Below are positions 6,755-10,546 of a stretch of DNA of 10,546 nt, piece after piece; position 1 is the stretch's first letter, and each line of letters opens with the position of its first letter. Under the pieces are notes generated by a model. The model was given only the letters and a program-made list of their open reading frames with translations. It did no database searches and was not told the DNA's origin. Source of the stretch: an uncultured Acidobacteriota bacterium (GTDB lineage: Bacteria > Acidobacteriota > Blastocatellia > Pyrinomonadales > Pyrinomonadaceae). Location of the stretch: NCBI GenBank assembly GCA_946480545.1, contig CAMLKY010000033.1, forward strand, positions 1-10,546, in the 5' to 3' direction. Position numbers and translations under genes: made by a program.

Positions 6755-6776
6755 CAATTATGTCAAGACATAATTG
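6755..6776. promoter_or_regulatory. ArsR operator candidate 2 (arsR side)
   Basis: A perfect palindrome with half-sites CAATTATG and CATAATTG around a 6-bp spacer. It differs from operator 1 by a single compensated position in each arm (C/T and G/A), so symmetry is kept, which suggests selection for dimer binding. It lies about 20 bp upstream of the arsR start, over the expected -35 region, and would provide autoregulation. Confidence 0.8.
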
Positions 6777-6784
6777 TTATGTGA

Positions 6785-6790
6785 TACACT
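6785..6790 (+). promoter_or_regulatory. possible arsR -10 box, leaderless transcript
   Basis: TACACT matches four of six -10 consensus bases and ends 6 bp before the arsR ATG, so transcription would begin at or next to the start codon. No Shine-Dalgarno sequence exists and an in-frame TGA at 6782-6784 excludes an earlier start, both fitting leaderless translation. No good -35 box is seen. Confidence 0.3.
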
Positions 6791-6796
6791 TTTTTC

Positions 6797-7177
6797 ATGG
6801 CAAGCGGTAATAACTTTGATCTGGAGCTTTTTTTCTCGGCGTTGGCCGACCGCACGCGGCTGCGTCTTTTGAACCTTTTGAAAGGAGGCGAGGTGTGCGT
6901 GTGCTTCTTTGCGGACACCCTGTCAACGAATAATCCGAAGATCTCACGACACCTCAACTATCTCAAGCGGGCGGGGCTAGTGACCGGCCGGCGTGACGGC
7001 AAATGGGTCCACTACAGCCTCAATCGGCCCGCGAATGAGAAAGCGGCGGCCCTGCTCGACGACGTCCTGGCGATGATAGAAGACGACCGCGAGATGCAGC
7101 GTGATCTGAAGACGCTCGAGAAAGCCTGCTGCGCTCCGAACGCCCCGGTGCAACTGCAGCGGGCCGTACGAATTTAG
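6797..7177 (+). CDS. arsR: ArsR-family arsenite-responsive repressor
   Basis: Dimeric winged-helix repressor of 126 aa that leaves its operator when As(III) binds. The core starts at 'FFSALADRTRLRLLNLLKGG' (12-31). The inducer site motif is E-V-C34-V-C36 in the helix before the DNA-recognition helix, the classical E. coli R773-type arrangement. The recognition region is 'NPKISRHLNYLKRAGLV' (46-62) and the wing 'GRRDGKWVHYSL' (64-75). A C-terminal vicinal pair Cys111-Cys112 could provide extra arsenic ligands. It is divergent from the arsI-orf-aqpS-arsC operon, across a 115-bp gap with two palindromes. An in-frame stop at 6782-6784 fixes the ATG at 6797 as the first start. Confidence 0.95.
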   Translation: MASGNNFDLELFFSALADRTRLRLLNLLKGGEVCVCFFADTLSTNNPKISRHLNYLKRAGLVTGRRDGKWVHYSLNRPANEKAAALLDDVLAMIEDDREMQRDLKTLEKACCAPNAPVQLQRAVRI

Positions 7178-7231
7178 ACTTTCGCTGGCCGTGACTGGAC
7201 GACATTGGATTCCTAAAAGACATTCCTTCAC

Positions 7232-7313
7232 TTCGTGTCTCTTCGTGTGAGTTAGTGGTTCAAGTCTTGTGGCTTGAGAGCTGGAACCACTAACTCACAC
7301 GAAGAGACACGAA
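7232..7313. repeat. perfect 30-bp inverted repeat, 22-nt loop
   Basis: Arms 7232-7261 (TTCGTGTCTCTTCGTGTGAG...) and 7284-7313 are exact reverse complements with no mismatch. It lies in the 214-bp gap between the converging arsR and FG-GAP-like genes and would fold into a very stable hairpin in either transcript. Outside the right arm comes an A-run (7312-7319), not a T-run, in the rightward sense, and no T-run follows in the leftward sense. A factor-independent terminator is therefore not clearly indicated, although a bidirectional block is possible. The 'CACGAAGAGACACGAA' wording resembles dispersed repeats of several bacterial genomes. The rest of 7178-7391 shows no gene. Confidence 0.85.
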
Positions 7314-7391
7314 AAAAAACCGAAGCCGCCCACACGAAAAAGGACAGGCCCGTAAGCCTGCCCTTCCTCTGTGTGCTCTGTGCCAAATGAC

Positions 7392-8474
7392 TCACGGTAC
7401 GAACGCGTTCGCCACAGGCCTGTCGCCGTTAGCACCGAATTGCAGGATCTGCGTGCCGGCCGTTCGAGCGATGTACCACGTCGCCGCTGATGGGCGGAAC
7501 ACGGCGGTGTCGAACTTCCCGTCGCCGTCGTAATCACCCGGAGCGGGCACGTCACCATTTTGGCCGAACGGCACTGCGTAGTACGAAGCGTTCTCGCTTC
7601 GGATCACGTACCAGTTCCCGTTCGACGGACGCCAGAATGCGACATCCGCTTTTCCATCGCCTGTGTAATCACCCGGAACAACCTTGTCTGTTCCCGCTCC
7701 GAACTGGAGTGCGAGCACACCCGCCGTGCTGCGGTTGATCCACCATTCACCCGGTCCCGGACGGAAGATACCGATGTCGGCTTTTCCGTCGCCGTCGTAA
7801 TCGGCCGCTACAGGCAGATCGCCCGCGGCGCCGAATTGCGTGATCGTCGTACCGCCGCTCGAACGCGAGATGTACCACGTATTGTTCGAGGGCCGGAACA
7901 CGGCCTGATCGCCTTTCGAGTCGCCATCGTAATCGGCAGGAGCCGGGATGTCGCCATTTTGTCCGAACGGGACCGCATAGTACGAGCTGTCTTCGCTTCG
8001 CAAAATGAACCACTGACCTGTCGACGGTCTGAAGAACGCGATGTCGGCCTTGCCGTCACCCGTGAAATCAACCGGAGTTATGCGATCGGTCGTCACACCG
8101 AATTGCGCCGCGTACGGCTGGCCGGTGCTGCTCCGCTGATACCACCATTCGGCTCCGACGGGACGGAAGATACCGATGTCGGTCTTGCCGTCGCCGTCGA
8201 AATCGAACGGCGTCCTGCGAACGGTCGACGTCGCGGATGCCGACGACCAGAATCCCGCAAGGATAGTAAAGCCGTTGCCCTGTGATTGTGCTCCCGCGAT
8301 AGGTTCGCCGGCGGCCGAGTCGATCGCGAAATTTCCACCGGTTGATTTGCCGCCAGAATTAGAGATCAGAGACTTCTTGATCTCGAACACGCCGCCGCTT
8401 TGTGCATTCACATACGCGGCGTGCGCCACCGCAACGATCGTGATCGCGAGCATGTAAAGAAGCTTGGTTTTCAT
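7392..8474 (-). CDS. secreted FG-GAP/VCBS-like repeat protein
   Basis: Exported protein of 360 aa with a signal peptide (1 to about 25, ending 'YVNAQ'). Residues 26-80 form an N-terminal segment ('GGVFEIKKSLISNSGGKSTG', then 'GEPIAGAQSQGNGFTILAGF'). From residue 91 follow six units of 44-47 aa, each opening D-[FY]-[DT]-G-D-[GS]-K-x-D, a calcium-binding DxDGDGxxD-type loop, then x-[FW]-R-P and a Trp-rich strand and ending 'QFG..GD'. Such repeats build beta-propeller-like folds in extracellular adhesion or binding proteins; no enzymatic residues are recognised. The units are organised as two copies of a three-unit block. AAAGGAGA 6 nt upstream of the ATG is a strong ribosome binding site. It is downstream of the tail-fibre-like gene on the same strand (86-bp gap) and may be co-transcribed. 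Confidence 0.88.
   Translation of the reverse strand: MKTKLLYMLAITIVAVAHAAYVNAQSGGVFEIKKSLISNSGGKSTGGNFAIDSAAGEPIAGAQSQGNGFTILAGFWSSASATSTVRRTPFDFDGDGKTDIGIFRPVGAEWWYQRSSTGQPYAAQFGVTTDRITPVDFTGDGKADIAFFRPSTGQWFILRSEDSSYYAVPFGQNGDIPAPADYDGDSKGDQAVFRPSNNTWYISRSSGGTTITQFGAAGDLPVAADYDGDGKADIGIFRPGPGEWWINRSTAGVLALQFGAGTDKVVPGDYTGDGKADVAFWRPSNGNWYVIRSENASYYAVPFGQNGDVPAPGDYDGDGKFDTAVFRPSAATWYIARTAGTQILQFGANGDRPVANAFVP
7395..8204 (-). repeat. six FG-GAP-like units arranged as a duplicated triplet
   Basis: Protein units start at residues 91, 136, 181, 225, 269 and 314. Unit 1 resembles unit 4 (DIGIFRP...EWW), unit 2 resembles unit 5 (SYYAVPFGQNGD shared exactly), and unit 3 resembles unit 6 (AVFRPS...TWYI.R). 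Corresponding DNA is offset by 399 bp (for example CCATTTTG at 7555 and 7954), equal to 133 codons. This points to an internal duplication of a three-unit block. Confidence 0.85.
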
Positions 8475-8491
8475 AACGTATCTCCTTTCGG

Positions 8492-8553
8492 CTTTCTTTC
8501 GGTGTATTCAGTGGTTATCTAAAAGCCTACCCGCCGAATGCACGGAAAGAAAG
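8492..8553. repeat. 18-bp imperfect inverted repeat between two secreted-protein genes
   Basis: Arms 8492-8509 (CTTTCTTTCGGTGTATTC) and 8536-8553 match as reverse complements at 16 of 18 positions, with a 26-nt loop. It sits between the stop of the tail-fibre-like gene and the ribosome binding site of the FG-GAP-like gene, so it would fold in a shared leftward transcript. No T-run follows. A processing or partial termination hairpin is possible. Confidence 0.5.
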
Positions 8554-8560
8554 AAAACGT

Positions 8561-10429
8561 TTACTGCTCCTTTACGATTGCCTTCTCGATCGCTTCGAGA
8601 CGCTTCTCGAGTTCGGTCTGGTTCGCACGAAGCGTCTTGAGCTCGTTCTGCAGACGCTCGATCTCGGCGTTCTTCTGCTGAAGCTGCTCGTCGAGCTCCT
8701 TCACGGCCGCGATGCTCACGCCCGCGAGATCCTGGACACCGATCGAGGTGTTGCCTGTGCCTAGACGGAATTCGTTGTAGAAGTCTTCGGCCATCGGACC
8801 GAGGTGACGAACCGACTTGCCTTCCGAGATGTAATTCCAGCTCGTGACCGGGATCTTGCGAAGGCTGTCGAGCACGCCGATCGCAGGTGCGAAGTTCTCT
8901 TTCGTGTGACGGCTCGAGGTGCAGTTGAAGACACCCGAACCCGCCGGAAGATTACAACCGGTCGTGCCGCCGAGGTTCGTACGGAATCGGAAGCCGCCGG
9001 TCGCACGTGCTGCGAACTCGTTGTTCGCCGTGTTGCGGAACGTGTCCGCGCTCTGTTGAGCCGAACCGTCGCTCCAGATGAACGTGCCAACGAAGCCGTT
9101 GTTCGATGCGAATTTGCCCATCGCCGTCGTGTGGTCCTGATCCGCAGTCACGTTATATCCGATCGCGACTGCAGCCAGACCGCGGATATTGAACGTATCC
9201 GGATCGCATTTGCCGTTGATAAGCGGGCCGCCCGAGCGGGCTTTGTTACCGAACGCTACGCCATAGGTGTCGCACACGTGATTGCCCGCACCTGCCGAGA
9301 ATCCGGCCGCACCTTTCACCTGATTGCCGCTTCCGAACACGATCGATGAAGTGCTCTCCGCCGAGTTGGTGTCGCCGAACGCGAGTGCATAGAGACCCTG
9401 AGCCGTCGAGTTGCTGCCGCCGGCCCACGAGAAGAATCCGACCTTGTCGTCATCCCATTCAAGATCCGCATACCCTGAACGGAAAGCACCCTTGTAGCTG
9501 TCCCACGACGTGCGGTAACCCGCTCCCTGCTTCGGACTCACGCCGATACCCAGGTTACCCGTCGCCACGAAGCTGCCGTTCTGGAAAACCTTGAACCAGG
9601 CCGGGGTGTGACCGCCCGGACCGGAGCAGCACGTCGATCCGCCGCGAAGATTGATCATCGGGGCCGTACCATTCGCGTCGCCGACCGAGAGCTGCTCGGC
9701 ACCGGGAACGAACTTGATCGTGTTCGCATCGACGTATGCTTTGTTCGTCGCGTCGCCGGCATTCACCGGATTACCGACGTTGGTTACGGGGTTGTTTCCG
9801 GCCGAGATGCCGCCGCTGAAAGTATTCGAACCGGTCCACGTATTCGGCGTTCCGAGGATAGCCGTACCGCCGCCCGTCGCGGCCGTCGTCATGCTCGTTC
9901 CGTCGCCGAACTGCAGGCTGCCGATGACGATCTTTCCGCTCGCATCGCGCTTGACCAATGAGTTGGCAACATTAGCCGACGTCGCATTGTTTACCGCCGT
10001 GACGGCATTCGTGATCGTCGATGCGGACTGTCCGCCGACCGCTTCGGCGTCTGCCGCCTTCGCGGCCTTCGTCGCGTACGGTGCCGAATTGATCTTCTGC
10101 CGGGGCGTAAGCGGCGTGTAAGCATCGCCCGCGGTCTTGCGAACGCTGACATCGATATAACGATCGCCGCCCGAAAAAGAAACCGCACCGAAATCGAGAT
10201 TCGCGGAGAAAGAACCGTCCGCTACATTTATCGAGACATCGGAAAGCGTCGGCCCGACCTGCGAACCGCCGACCTGCGAGTCATAGAGCTTGAACGTAAA
10301 CTGGTATGTGCCATTAGCCGAAGCTCCCGCCTCGGTCAGTTTGCCCTGGTAATTAAAAGCCGAGGTCTGCCCAAACGCCGCCCCCGTCAGTACTACTGCT
10401 GCAAATAAGAAAGAAAGTATGAATTTCAT
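8561..10429 (-). CDS. secreted tail-fibre-like protein with YadA-like head repeats and S74 intramolecular chaperone domain
   Basis: Exported protein of 622 aa. A signal peptide (1 to about 20, 'LTGAAFG-QTS') is followed by an N-terminal domain with 'FNYQGKLTEAG' and 'YTPLTPRQKINSAPYATKAA' (21-122), an Ala/Asn-rich stalk (123-165), a tail-fibre-like 'GDATNKAYVD' (225-234), YadA-head-like units ('GLYALAFGDTNSAESTSSIV', 'YGVAFGNKARSG', 'LAAVAIGYNVTADQDHTTAM', about 345-445), then a C-terminal S74/endosialidase-chaperone domain from about 503. This domain trimerises fibres and can cut itself off with a Ser/Lys dyad; Ser505 and Lys510 align in 'TSSRHTKENF', but the usual Asp after Ser is Ser506. 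A coiled coil (about 575-620) ends the protein. The ATG at 10429 is chosen over one at 10465: it starts the signal peptide and has GGAG 7 nt upstream. No phage genes accompany it. Confidence 0.88.
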   Translation of the reverse strand: MKFILSFLFAAVVLTGAAFGQTSAFNYQGKLTEAGASANGTYQFTFKLYDSQVGGSQVGPTLSDVSINVADGSFSANLDFGAVSFSGGDRYIDVSVRKTAGDAYTPLTPRQKINSAPYATKAAKAADAEAVGGQSASTITNAVTAVNNATSANVANSLVKRDASGKIVIGSLQFGDGTSMTTAATGGGTAILGTPNTWTGSNTFSGGISAGNNPVTNVGNPVNAGDATNKAYVDANTIKFVPGAEQLSVGDANGTAPMINLRGGSTCCSGPGGHTPAWFKVFQNGSFVATGNLGIGVSPKQGAGYRTSWDSYKGAFRSGYADLEWDDDKVGFFSWAGGSNSTAQGLYALAFGDTNSAESTSSIVFGSGNQVKGAAGFSAGAGNHVCDTYGVAFGNKARSGGPLINGKCDPDTFNIRGLAAVAIGYNVTADQDHTTAMGKFASNNGFVGTFIWSDGSAQQSADTFRNTANNEFAARATGGFRFRTNLGGTTGCNLPAGSGVFNCTSSRHTKENFAPAIGVLDSLRKIPVTSWNYISEGKSVRHLGPMAEDFYNEFRLGTGNTSIGVQDLAGVSIAAVKELDEQLQQKNAEIERLQNELKTLRANQTELEKRLEAIEKAIVKEQ

Positions 10430-10546
10430 CGTATATCTCCGCGTATAAAGAGTTGCGTCAGTCAAGCCCGACGCGGGTATTCATGGGGTAACGCGGAGGA
10501 GGCGGCGGAAACGTATCAGCGGGGGATTGGGGATTTGGGATTTGGG
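10430..10546. other. upstream region of the tail-fibre-like gene, ending in a TTTGGGA tract
   Basis: No gene is seen. The Shine-Dalgarno GGAG is at 10437-10440 on the minus strand, and a TTGACT, a possible -35 box, lies at 10461-10466 with no convincing -10 at the right spacing. From 10521 to the window edge runs a heptamer tract (TTGGGGA, TTTGGGA, TTTGGG), the same motif as the TCCCAAA/G tract at 4360, here in inverse orientation; it continues out of the window. Confidence 0.5.

Noticed and set aside
7232..7313. Classical intrinsic terminator for arsR
   Set aside because: The stem is excellent but no T-run follows it in either transcription direction; only an A-run lies outside the right arm.
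7560..8285. 241-codon plus-strand frame opposite the FG-GAP-like gene
   Set aside because: It mirrors the repeats of the minus-strand gene; no ribosome binding site or domain supports it.
8561..10429. Prophage remnant
   Set aside because: The protein has phage tail-fibre motifs but a Sec signal peptide, and no other phage gene, integrase or attachment site is visible.
10430..10465. Upstream ATG at 10465 for the tail-fibre-like gene
   Set aside because: It would add 12 residues before an intact signal peptide, while the ATG at 10429 has a correctly spaced GGAG.

Overview
The window looks like a piece of a chromosome from an uncultured or little-studied member of the Acidobacteriota, perhaps the Blastocatellia. 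This is inference from gene content: a secreted protein with six FG-GAP-like 'DYDGDGKADI..FRP' units, a secreted tail-fibre-like protein with a C-terminal S74-type intramolecular chaperone, a secreted beta-helix protein, moderately high GC and scattered short repeat tracts. No marker gene settles the taxonomy. No phage structural genes, transposases, tRNAs, rRNAs or CRISPR arrays were seen.

Layout, left to right. (1) Positions 2-2492 (+) hold a tightly packed operon: a CPBP/CAAX-type membrane protease (5' end outside the window), an alpha/beta hydrolase joined to it by an ATGA overlap, and ruvB joined by a TAATG overlap. (2) Positions 2493-2708 are non-coding and carry a 126-bp element bounded by 29-bp imperfect inverted repeats. 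(3) Positions 2709-4358 (+) encode an exported right-handed beta-helix (pectate-lyase-like) protein. (4) Positions 4359-4518 hold a heptamer tandem tract (TCCCAAG/A) and an inverted version of it; a small SpoIIAA/STAS-like gene (4519-4896, +) follows directly. (5) Positions 4877-7177 are an arsenic-resistance cluster: leftward arsI (C-As lyase), a 78-codon Cys-rich ORF, an aquaglyceroporin gene and arsC, with arsR facing the other way. The 115-bp arsI/arsR gap contains two perfect palindromes of identical design, CAATTAyG-N6-CrTAATTG, which are strong ArsR operator candidates, one for each direction. (6) Positions 7178-7391 carry a perfect 30-bp inverted repeat. (7) Positions 7392-10429 (-) encode two exported repeat-rich proteins, the S74-chaperone tail-fibre-like protein upstream and the FG-GAP-like protein downstream.

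The arsenic genes form a coherent pathway. ArsC would reduce arsenate to arsenite, and ArsI would split methylarsenite to arsenite. The arsenite would then leave down its gradient through the channel, because no ArsB, Acr3 or ArsA gene is present in the window. ArsR, with a CVC metal-binding motif in its DNA-binding domain, would release both promoters when arsenite binds.

The observations most worth following are the Cys-rich ORF between arsI and the channel gene (possibly a diverged partial copy of the ArsI C-terminus), the paired operators, the pump-less arsenic pathway and the several families of non-coding repeats.
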